64,000 nucleotides of DNA from Methylibium petroleiphilum PM1 (GTDB taxonomy: Bacteria; Pseudomonadota; Gammaproteobacteria; Burkholderiales; Burkholderiaceae_C). A program made the translations under genes and the position numbers. The stretch spans positions 1,550,001 to 1,614,000 of the forward strand of contig NC_008825.1 in the NCBI RefSeq assembly GCF_000015725.1, in the 5' to 3' direction. Below are positions 57,818 through 64,000 of the stretch, one piece after another (positions within the stretch are counted from its first letter, which is position 1; each line of letters opens with the position of its first letter). The notes under the pieces are model-generated. The model ran no database searches. It was not told where the DNA came from and saw nothing but the letters and a program-made list of their open reading frames with translations.

Positions 57818-59284
57818 TCAGAAGCGTCGGGTCTCGGCCGCTTCGCGGAGCTGCCGGCACTCCAGGCGGTTCGTGAAGCGAGCCTCCTCGCACCGCCGGT
57901 GAACGCAGAAGGGCCTCACGAAGAAATTGCGGTCGGCACAGAGTTCGGTCGGGCCGGCCGCGACGACCCGCGACCGGCTGCTGCGCTTGGGACTCTGCGG
58001 CGGTTTCGCGGCTGTCTCGGTGAGCTTCGCGTCAGCGTTCTTCGGCGGTGAGACGGCGGGCCGGGAGTCCTCGGCCGTGGGTCCTGTCGATGCTGGGGTG
58101 GGAGTGTCAACCGTCGCCGGCGGCGACTCGGTGCGCAGCGTGGTCGGCGCTGCCGCGGCCACGACCGGTGACCCGGCGGCAGCGCTCACTCGCTCGCTGT
58201 TCTCGTTCGAACTCAAGGGCCACAGCATCGCGAGCGGAAGCAGCACGCTCAGGCTGGCCAGAGAGGGCCTGAACCAGGGGCGAGAGTGCTGCAGCGTGCT
58301 TCGAGGCGCCACGGACGGCAGCCCGGCCACCGCCGCGGGTGGGGCTCGCAGAGGCCGGGGGGGCTCTGCCGTGACCACCAGTTCCTGCGCGCGGTGCGAG
58401 GCACGCGGTGCCGTGGTGCCCTCCAGTGCGCGGCGGAACGTCGCCACGTCCTGCGGGCGGTCTTCGGGCCGGACGGACAGACCCCAGTCGATGGCCGAAA
58501 GGAAGCCGTGCGAGAGGCCGGGAAACGGGCGCTCGGCGAGCCGGTGCATGTCGTCGTGGATCGAGCGCGCTGTCGACGCGGGCGGCGGCTTGCCTTCCAG
58601 CAGAAAGGTGACCAGCGCCGAGAGGGCGTAGAGGTCGGTCCAGGGGCCTTGGCGAAGCCGCGTCGCTTCGGCGTACTGCTCGATCGGCGCGTAGTGCGGC
58701 TTGACCACGGCGGTGAGGAGTTGCGTGCGATCGCCGATCAGTCGGCGCGCGGCGCCGAAGTCGAGCAATACCGGCAGGCCGGCGCCCGTCAGGATCACGT
58801 TGTCGGGCGCGACGTCGCGGTGGTAGATGCGCTCGGCATGCAGCAGCTGCAAGGCCTCGAGCAGCGGGTCGACGATCGAGCGCAGCCAGATCTCGGTGGG
58901 CGCTTGCGTCATCGAGCGCCGCAGCTCCCACAGTGTGGGTCCGCGAAGATAGGGCATGGCCATGTAGGCCGTGCCGTTGGCCTTCCAGCTGCTGTGGACC
59001 TTGACCATCGCTGGATGCGAGAACCTGGCGAGCAGCTTGGCCTCGTCGACGAAGGACTCCAGCGCGAGCGCGAACGTGGTGGCGTGGGTGAGGGAGCGCA
59101 CCGTGACCTCACAGCCCTCGCCACGACAGACCAGGTGAGAGGGCAGGAACTCCTTGATCGCTACATCTCGATCCAGCGCATGGTCGCGGGCGAGGTAGAC
59201 GATGCCGAAGCCGCCGACCGCCAGGACCCGGACGATCTCCATCTCGCCGAAGCGGGTGCCCAAGGGAAGAGCCAGTCGGTCCAT
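57818..59284 (-). CDS. Serine/threonine protein kinase with C-terminal Cys-rich exported tail
   Basis: A 488-residue Hanks-type kinase. The glycine loop VGGFGIVYLARD, Lys44 in VAIKEF, catalytic HRDVAPDN (residues 155-162) and DFG at 175-177 are all present. The Lys usually found after HRD is Ala (VAP). After the kinase (to about 290) comes a Pro/Ser-rich linker, a membrane helix (SLASLSVLLPLAMLWPL, about 341-357) and an outside tail with four Cys in CADRNFFVRPFC and CVHRRC, RLEC. The tail resembles a sensor domain. Substrates are unknown. Confidence 0.85.
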   Translation of the reverse strand: MDRLALPLGTRFGEMEIVRVLAVGGFGIVYLARDHALDRDVAIKEFLPSHLVCRGEGCEVTVRSLTHATTFALALESFVDEAKLLARFSHPAMVKVHSSWKANGTAYMAMPYLRGPTLWELRRSMTQAPTEIWLRSIVDPLLEALQLLHAERIYHRDVAPDNVILTGAGLPVLLDFGAARRLIGDRTQLLTAVVKPHYAPIEQYAEATRLRQGPWTDLYALSALVTFLLEGKPPPASTARSIHDDMHRLAERPFPGLSHGFLSAIDWGLSVRPEDRPQDVATFRRALEGTTAPRASHRAQELVVTAEPPRPLRAPPAAVAGLPSVAPRSTLQHSRPWFRPSLASLSVLLPLAMLWPLSSNENSERVSAAAGSPVVAAAAPTTLRTESPPATVDTPTPASTGPTAEDSRPAVSPPKNADAKLTETAAKPPQSPKRSSRSRVVAAGPTELCADRNFFVRPFCVHRRCEEARFTNRLECRQLREAAETRRF

Positions 59285-59570
59285 CAGGGAATCTCGGTGT
59301 CGGCTGCCGTGGAGGACGAGCGATTCGGAACGCGGCGCCGCATGACGGACGCCGCTGCAGAGTCTTGCCCCTGGTGCCGGCCTCGTCTGTCGGACAGGAC
59401 GGCGCCGTGCCGTAGGACCGGGATCACAGCGCGGCGCAGCTTCAGGGACCAGGGAGCGAGCTTAGTCGCAGTGCGGGGAAGCCCGCTCCCCGATGTGCGG
59501 GGCGGCTGCGCGCCCAGTCTCGGGCCGCTCCTATGATGGAGCGGGACGGTTCGAATAGCGGGGAGACCCC
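59285..59570. other. 286-base region with no clear gene
   Basis: No convincing coding region, RNA or repeat is seen between the kinase start and the small DUF-type gene at 59571. GGGGAG before 59571 is the latter's Shine-Dalgarno. Confidence 0.45.
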
Positions 59571-59768
59571 ATGACGATAAGAACATGGACACTGACCCTC
59601 GAGTCAGGCCGACAGGGCGGCTTCACGCTGCGCGACGAACGCGGATTCGAGATCGAGAACGTGCGCGCGATCGAACCCAAGGGGCGCGATCCGGACGGCA
59701 ACCCGATCCACGTCTTCGAGATTGCCGTGAACCTCAGGGAAGTGGCGGCGCAGCCGAAGCGGCGCTGA
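59571..59768 (+). CDS. Small hypothetical protein (65 aa)
   Basis: A 65-residue protein from MTIRTWTLTLESGRQGGFTL to VNLREVAAQPKRR, with GGGGAG a few bases upstream. Acidic and beta-rich by eye, with no membrane segment or cysteine. It is probably real because codon use and spacing are normal, but no function is known. The tRNA-Asn gene follows on the opposite strand. Confidence 0.55.
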   Translation: MTIRTWTLTLESGRQGGFTLRDERGFEIENVRAIEPKGRDPDGNPIHVFEIAVNLREVAAQPKRR

Positions 59769-59821
59769 CCAGCCCTGCAAAGCAAAAAGCCCCGCACTTG
59801 CGTGCGAGGCCTTGCTTTTCT

Positions 59822-59897
59822 TGGCTCCCCGACCTGGGCTCGAACCAGGGACCTACGGATTAACAGTCCGGCGCTCTACCGACTGAGCTATCGAGGA
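59822..59897 (-). tRNA. tRNA-Asn (GTT)
   Basis: 76 bases including an encoded CCA. Seven-base acceptor stem TCCTCGA/TCGGGGA, D-arm with AGCTCAGTCGGTAGAGC, anticodon loop CTGTTAATC with GTT, and T-loop GGTTCGAGCCC are all present. Confidence 0.97.
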
Positions 59898-59933
59898 ATT
59901 GAGCCGCAGATTATAGCGGTTTCGCTGTCGCGC

Positions 59934-62069
59934 TCACAAGTCCGCGCTGAGCGAGACGCGCCAGGTGCGCGGTGCCATGGGGTAGAGGTAGGCGTGCTCG
60001 AACTGGTAGGGCGATTCCTGCCAGGCGCGTCGGTCGAGGACGTTGTCGACGCCGATGCGCCACACCAGCGTGCGTGTGTCGATCTTCTGGGCGTAGCGCG
60101 CTCCCAGGTCGACGCGTGCCCAGCCGGGGATGCGCGTCGCGCCGTCGTCCGGCAGCAGCGTGCGGTCGCTCTCGGCGACGATGCCGCCCTGCAGGCTCAG
60201 CCCGGCCAGGCCGGCCACCGCGTACTGGGTCTGCAGCTTGAACACGCGCTCGGGCACGTTGGGCGGGCGCTGCCCATCGACCGCAGGGTCGGCGCTGTCG
60301 GTTCGCTCGGCATGCAGCAGCATCGCGCTGGCGACCCATGTCCACGCCCCCGTTCGGGCCTCGATGCCGGCTTCCAGGCCGCGGTGCCGTGCGCTGCCAT
60401 CGGATCGAAGCGGGCCCGGTACCACGCTGTCATCGCGTGCGTAGACCGGCCGGTCGATGTCGAAGGCGGTCAGGTTCCAGTCCAGTGCGTCGGTGCGACC
60501 CTTGACGCCGACCTCCAGTTGCCGGCTCTTCAGCGCGGGAAGCGCTTGCCCGGGGTTGCTGTAGCTGAGCGGCCGGTTCGGCACAACCTGCGATTCGATG
60601 CCCTGGCCCCAGCTCACGTAGCTCATCAGCCCGGGCCGCCACTCGTAATTGAACGCGATCCACGGCGTGGTGACGTGCTGGCCGTAGCCGGTGGCTTCGG
60701 TGTTCGAGGTGGTGACGGCGTTGCGGTGCAGGCGCGTGTGGCGCAGGCCGAGCCAGGTGCTGAGGGCGGGGGTGAGCTGGATCACGTCGCGCAGGTAGAG
60801 CTCGGTGTTGCGCTCCGTGCGATCCGTGTTGTCGCTCAGGATCGCGGGCCCTGGCGGCGTGACGGCGCTGCCGTCGATGCTGCCCACGCCGGCGTAGGTG
60901 TAGATCTGCTGCTCGAAACGCGCCTTGAAGCGCGAGAACAGCACCCCGGCGGTCAGCTGGTGAGCCAAGCCCGCGGTGGCGAACCGGCCCTGCAGCGACA
61001 GATCGAGCGCGTTGGTGACGCGGCGCTCGTTCTCGCTGCGGAAGTCGTAGAGGTCGAAGCTGCCGTCGCTGCAGTAGCGGTCATAGTTGCCCTCGGCGTC
61101 ACAGCCGTAGGGGAAGGCCAGGCGGTCGTCCGTGTGGAGCCGCTGTGTGCCGTAGTGCGCCTTGGCGCTCCAGTCGGCGTTCAAGCGCTGCGTCAGGCGC
61201 AGGCTGGCGGTCTGTCCTTCCAGTACCACCGGCTGAGACCACGGCTGGTTGTTCAGGTTGATGCGCGGATCGATGCGGTTCGCACTGGGCACGCGATCGC
61301 CGAGCAGGCTGAAGGCCGGCTGGCTGGGCTGCGAGCGGCGGCTGGTCTCGACTTCAGCCTCGATCAGGGTGTCGGGCGTGGGGCGCCAGTCGCCCGCCAG
61401 CGCGAACAGGTGGCGCTTGCCCTTCGCGGCACGCAGTTCGGGGTCGAGGTGCTCGGCCGCAACGTTGACGCGCACGCCGAAGGCCCGGTCGTTGCCGAAG
61501 CGGGTGGCCAGATCCACCGCGCCGAGCACGCTGTTCGCGCCGCGCCAGGCCAGCGTGGCGCTGCGCACGTCGGCATCGGGCCGCTTGACGACCAGGTTCG
61601 CCAAGCCGCCCGGCGCGCTGGTGCCGGCCTGGATGCCGCTGGTGCCCTTCAACAGTTCGATGCGCGCCTTGTTGTCCAGGGCGATGGCGGTCTCGGCGTT
61701 GATCGGCAGCCCGTCGCGGCGGTAGTTGTAGCGCTGGTCGAGCACATAGCCGCGCACCGTGAGCGAGTCCCAGTAGCCCACGCTGTTGTAGGCGTCGCTG
61801 ACGCTGGCGTCCTGGCTGGTCAGCGCGCGCAGGTTCTGCGCGCCCGTGTCCTTGAGTTGCTCCTCGCCGATCACGCGCGCCTGCAGCGGACTGCGCGTCA
61901 GCGGGATGTCGCCGAAGCCGGTGAGTTCGGCGCGGTTGCTTTCGCGGGGCGCCGAGATGCTGACCGTGGGCAGGGACGTCGCCGTGTCGTCTGCCGCCTG
62001 GGCAGTTGCGGTGCTGGCCAGCGTGGCGAGTGCCACGTGGGTGAGAGTGAACGGTCGAGACGTTGCCAT
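59934..62069 (-). CDS. TonB-dependent receptor, TPP-riboswitch controlled (probable thiamin-related)
   Basis: A 711-residue outer-membrane receptor. It has a signal peptide (FTLTHVALATLASTATAQA), a TonB-box-like PTVSISAP, a plug domain with IELLKGTSGIQAGTSAPGGLANLVVKRPD, and a 22-strand barrel ending SLSADL. The wording matches the siderophore-type group (PRINLNNQPW, DNVLDRRAW). However, a TPP riboswitch lies 80 bases upstream, so thiamin or one of its precursors is the likely cargo. The start MATSRPF was chosen over an earlier ATG that lies in the riboswitch. No plug or barrel lesion was seen. Confidence 0.9.
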   Translation of the reverse strand: MATSRPFTLTHVALATLASTATAQAADDTATSLPTVSISAPRESNRAELTGFGDIPLTRSPLQARVIGEEQLKDTGAQNLRALTSQDASVSDAYNSVGYWDSLTVRGYVLDQRYNYRRDGLPINAETAIALDNKARIELLKGTSGIQAGTSAPGGLANLVVKRPDADVRSATLAWRGANSVLGAVDLATRFGNDRAFGVRVNVAAEHLDPELRAAKGKRHLFALAGDWRPTPDTLIEAEVETSRRSQPSQPAFSLLGDRVPSANRIDPRINLNNQPWSQPVVLEGQTASLRLTQRLNADWSAKAHYGTQRLHTDDRLAFPYGCDAEGNYDRYCSDGSFDLYDFRSENERRVTNALDLSLQGRFATAGLAHQLTAGVLFSRFKARFEQQIYTYAGVGSIDGSAVTPPGPAILSDNTDRTERNTELYLRDVIQLTPALSTWLGLRHTRLHRNAVTTSNTEATGYGQHVTTPWIAFNYEWRPGLMSYVSWGQGIESQVVPNRPLSYSNPGQALPALKSRQLEVGVKGRTDALDWNLTAFDIDRPVYARDDSVVPGPLRSDGSARHRGLEAGIEARTGAWTWVASAMLLHAERTDSADPAVDGQRPPNVPERVFKLQTQYAVAGLAGLSLQGGIVAESDRTLLPDDGATRIPGWARVDLGARYAQKIDTRTLVWRIGVDNVLDRRAWQESPYQFEHAYLYPMAPRTWRVSLSADL

Positions 62070-62147
62070 CGTGCTTCCAATGCGACGGCAGGGCGGCGGT
62101 TCCGCAAGGTGGACGCACCCGCAGGGCGGGGCGAGGCACACCGAAGA

Positions 62148-62240
62148 TCGCTTCCCTGCGCGAGGATTACCTCAATCAGGTTCGAAGGGACTTTCTCAGT
62201 CGAGCCCGGGCCTCTTGCGAGAGCGGGTCAACACCCCTAG
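62148..62240 (-). ncRNA. TPP riboswitch (THI element)
   Basis: Read on the minus strand the conserved parts occur in order: GGGGTG (62232-62237), CTGAGA (62194-62199), GAACCTGATT (62174-62183), hairpin GAGGTAATCCTC (62162-62173) and GCGCAGGGAA (62152-62161). These are the diagnostic motifs of the TPP aptamer. It ends about 80 bases before the receptor ATG. Thiamin pyrophosphate binding would reduce expression of the receptor. Confidence 0.93.
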
Positions 62241-62243
62241 CTG

Positions 62244-62267
62244 GTGTCGCGCGGTGCTGCGCGACAC
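62244..62267 (-). repeat. GC hairpin upstream of the TPP aptamer
   Basis: GTGTCGCGC and GCGCGACAC form a perfect 9-bp stem around a six-base loop, just upstream of the aptamer on the minus strand. It may be in the leader or be part of the promoter region; there is no T-run. Confidence 0.4.
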
Positions 62268-62311
62268 GTACGGATTATGACGTGCGGATCACCGGCTGTA
62301 GCGCGCACGCC

Positions 62312-62343
62312 CAAAAAGAAGGAGCCCGCACGCGGCGGGCTCC
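62312..62343 (-). terminator. Rho-independent terminator of the ferredoxin-NADP reductase gene
   Basis: GGAGCCCGC and GCGGGCTCC form a 9-bp stem with a five-base loop. On the minus strand it is followed by CTTCTTTTTGGG, a T-rich tract. It lies just beyond the reductase stop. Confidence 0.8.
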
Positions 62344-62366
62344 GTTCACGACGCGACGTGCCGCGC

Positions 62367-63467
62367 TCAGTCGAACACCGGCGTTTCCACGCCCAGCACC
62401 TTGTGGAGCTTCGGGCTGGTGGTGGTGTACTGCAGGTGGATGCGCTTCTCGGGGAAGATGTAGGGCGCGGCGCCGAAAGCGGCGAGCGCAGCCTCGTGGA
62501 AGCCCGAGAGGATGAGCTTCTTCTTGCCCGGGTAGACGTTGATGTCGCCGACCGCGAAGATGCCCGGGACATTGGTCTCGAACTTCTCGGTGTCGACCAC
62601 GACCTGCTTGCGCTCGATGTTCAGGCCCCACTCGGCGATCGGGCCCAGCTTGGGGCTCAGGCCGAAGAACACCAGCAGCATGTCGAGCGGCACCACGCGG
62701 GTCACGCCGTCGCCGCCGGTCACCTTCACGCTGCGGAGCTGGCCCTCGGTCGCTTCGAAACCAGTGACTTGGCCGACGATGAACTGCATCTCGTAGGCGT
62801 CGCACAGCTCCTTCATCTTCGCGACCGAGGCTGGAGCGGCCTTGAAGCCGTCGCGGCGGTGCACGAGGATCACGCTCTCGGCCTTGTTCGGGCCGTCCTG
62901 GACGAAGTTCAGCGTCCAGTCGAGCGCCGAATCACCGCCGCCCACGATCACCAGGTTCTTGCCGGCGAAGGCGCTCGGGTTGCGCACGCGATAGTGCAGC
63001 TGACTGCCGTCGAACTGGTCGAGCCCGTCGACCTTCAGCAGCCGCGGCTGGAACGAGCCCACACCGCCGGCGATGAAGATGGTCTTGGTGATGAAGCGCG
63101 TGCCCTTGCTGGTCTCGAGGTCGAAGCGACCGTCGTCGCGCTTGTTCACCAGCGTGACTTCCTGGCCCAGGTGGAAGGTGGCACCGAAGGGCTCGATCTG
63201 CTTGAGCAGGTTGTCGGTGAGTTCCTTGCCGGTGCACACCGGCACCGCGGGAATGTCGTAGATCGGCTTGTCCGGATAGAGCTCGATGCACTGACCGCCC
63301 GGGTAGGCGAGCGAGTCGATGATGTGGGCCTTGATCTCGAGCAGGCCGAGCTCGAACACCTGGAACAAGCCGACCGGGCCGGCACCGACGATGACCGCGT
63401 CGGTCTCGATCGGGCCGTCGTGGCTGTTCGCGGTGGCGGTGATGGCGGGGTTGATTTGCGGGTCCAT
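62367..63467 (-). CDS. Ferredoxin-NADP reductase (TrxR-like)
   Basis: A 366-residue flavoprotein. FAD motif [19 protein letters not shown], then [23 protein letters not shown] motif [16 protein letters not shown] and C-terminal [24 protein letters not shown] are diagnostic of the ferredoxin-NADP reductase type 2 group. The start was set at [10 protein letters not shown] because the upstream frame covers FdxA. It faces fdxA on the same strand, 23 bases away, and ends with a terminator. Confidence 0.92.
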   Translation of the reverse strand: MDPQINPAITATANSHDGPIETDAVIVGAGPVGLFQVFELGLLEIKAHIIDSLAYPGGQCIELYPDKPIYDIPAVPVCTGKELTDNLLKQIEPFGATFHLGQEVTLVNKRDDGRFDLETSKGTRFITKTIFIAGGVGSFQPRLLKVDGLDQFDGSQLHYRVRNPSAFAGKNLVIVGGGDSALDWTLNFVQDGPNKAESVILVHRRDGFKAAPASVAKMKELCDAYEMQFIVGQVTGFEATEGQLRSVKVTGGDGVTRVVPLDMLLVFFGLSPKLGPIAEWGLNIERKQVVVDTEKFETNVPGIFAVGDINVYPGKKKLILSGFHEAALAAFGAAPYIFPEKRIHLQYTTTSPKLHKVLGVETPVFD

Positions 63468-63490
63468 GAGGAAAGGCAAGGTGGATTCGG

Positions 63491-63814
63491 TCAGCGGATC
63501 AGTTCGCCGAGCTTGTCGGTACGGTCTTTCCAGTCGTCGGCATCGGGCAGGGCGGTCTTGCGCTTCGTGATGCTCGGCCACTTCTTCGACAGCTCGACGT
63601 TGATCGCGATGAACTGCTGCTGGTCGCCGGGCACGTCTTCCTCGGGCAGGATCGCATTGACCGGGCACTCGGGGATGCAGACCGCGCAGTCGATGCACTC
63701 GTCGGGGTCGATCACCAGGAAATTCGGGCCTTCGCGGAAGCAATCCACCGGGCAGACGTCGACGCAGTCGGTGTATTTGCAGCGGATGCAGGCTTCGGTG
63801 ACGACGTGGGTCAT
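63491..63814 (-). CDS. fdxA: Ferredoxin FdxA (7Fe type)
   Basis: A 107-residue ferredoxin that carries a [3Fe-4S] and a [4Fe-4S] cluster. Motifs [18 protein letters not shown] and [16 protein letters not shown] supply the ligands. The C-terminal extension ([19 protein letters not shown]) is typical of FdxA. It likely serves the adjacent ferredoxin-NADP reductase. Confidence 0.95.
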   Translation of the reverse strand: MTHVVTEACIRCKYTDCVDVCPVDCFREGPNFLVIDPDECIDCAVCIPECPVNAILPEEDVPGDQQQFIAINVELSKKWPSITKRKTALPDADDWKDRTDKLGELIR

Positions 63815-63866
63815 GGCGGTTCGGGGTGGGTGAGGGACGGCGTCGAACGACGCAAAGCACACGATT

Positions 63867-64000
63867 TTAAGGGTTCGGGGTTTTCACGGAACGGGTTGCC
63901 GGGACGCAGGCGGGGTCTCGCGTCCGCAGGGCCTGCCGCGCGGCGACATGCGGCAGGGCCGCGGCCCCGACACCGACCGTCACCACGGCGGGTCGGCCGC
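63867..64000 (-). other. Possible 3' end of an unidentified gene running off the window
   Basis: The minus strand is open from the window edge to a TAA at 63867-63869, reading PAVVTVGVGAAALPHVAARQ and ending in RSVKTPNP. It could be the C-terminus of a gene, but no family was recognised, and GC-rich sequence of this length is often open by chance. The remaining bases between it and the fdxA start hold nothing recognisable. Confidence 0.25.

Noticed and set aside
59802-62240. 812-residue plus-strand frame over the TonB receptor
   Set aside because: It crosses the tRNA-Asn gene and the riboswitch and is antisense to a clear receptor; composition is not protein-like.

Overview
The window is GC-rich, tightly packed bacterial chromosome. 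It carries a red-type (form IC) RubisCO cluster with cbbX, sulfide and thiosulfate oxidation genes, feoAB, FdxA, an ETF:ubiquinone oxidoreductase and the Aat/Bpt N-end-rule pair. Together these suggest a betaproteobacterium of the order Burkholderiales, probably in the Rubrivivax/Leptothrix/Methylibium group and able to live autotrophically. The placement rests on gene content and protein resemblance alone. There is no rRNA and no sign of a prophage, plasmid or CRISPR array. There is one tRNA and one IS21-family element.

Layout. 1-10.2 kb is housekeeping and miscellaneous: the end of an enoyl-CoA hydratase-like gene, an FAD oxidoreductase, a membrane/GTPase pair (DUF2868/DUF3482), a DUF481 outer-membrane protein, a serine hydrolase, a CurA-type reductase and ETF-QO. 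10.3-14.5 kb is a four-gene export-type operon (DUF4331, lipoprotein, TPR protein, HupE-like membrane protein with an EF-hand). 14.7-19.4 kb holds an SDR, a YceH-like protein and a secreted DUF1800/DUF1501 pair. 19.4-22.7 kb has a long inverted repeat, an HExxH protein, a glycosyltransferase and an LplT-type transporter. 22.8-24.8 kb is a PAS-LuxR regulator divergent from scoAB, with a perfect palindrome between them. 24.9-29.9 kb is an iron-type operon behind a Fur-like box: imelysin, di-heme protein, imelysin, DUF1513.

29.9-35.2 kb is a rearranged region. An IS21 element (30925-33431) separates a YceI gene that has lost its start from a dgdA gene that has lost its end just after the PLP lysine. 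No target duplication is visible, which points to an IS-linked deletion. The regulator dgdR is intact. 35.2-39.4 kb has bpt-aat and a Fur-type feoA-feoB-DUF6587 operon.

39.4-51.9 kb is the lithoautotrophy region: a SoxYZ fusion, flavocytochrome c sulfide dehydrogenase (fccA-fccB), cbbR, then cbbL-cbbS-cbbX-cbbF-cbbP-cbbZ-cbbY, and a convergent YeeE/YedE sulfur transporter. Sulfur oxidation would supply electrons, RubisCO and phosphoribulokinase fix carbon, CbbX reactivates RubisCO, and CbbZ removes phosphoglycolate. 52-59.8 kb holds a caspase-like protein, a DUF3309 peptide, a redoxin with a DsbD-type reductase, an OmpW porin, small unknowns and a Ser/Thr kinase. 59.8-64 kb has tRNA-Asn, a TonB-dependent receptor preceded by a TPP riboswitch (so probably a thiamin-related transporter rather than a siderophore receptor), a ferredoxin-NADP reductase and FdxA.

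No wholly new defence or mobile system was recognised. The strongest leads are the TPP-riboswitch-controlled receptor, the IS21 deletion scar, the EF-hand HupE operon, the internal carrier cysteine in SoxYZ, and the Cys-rich protein after feoB.
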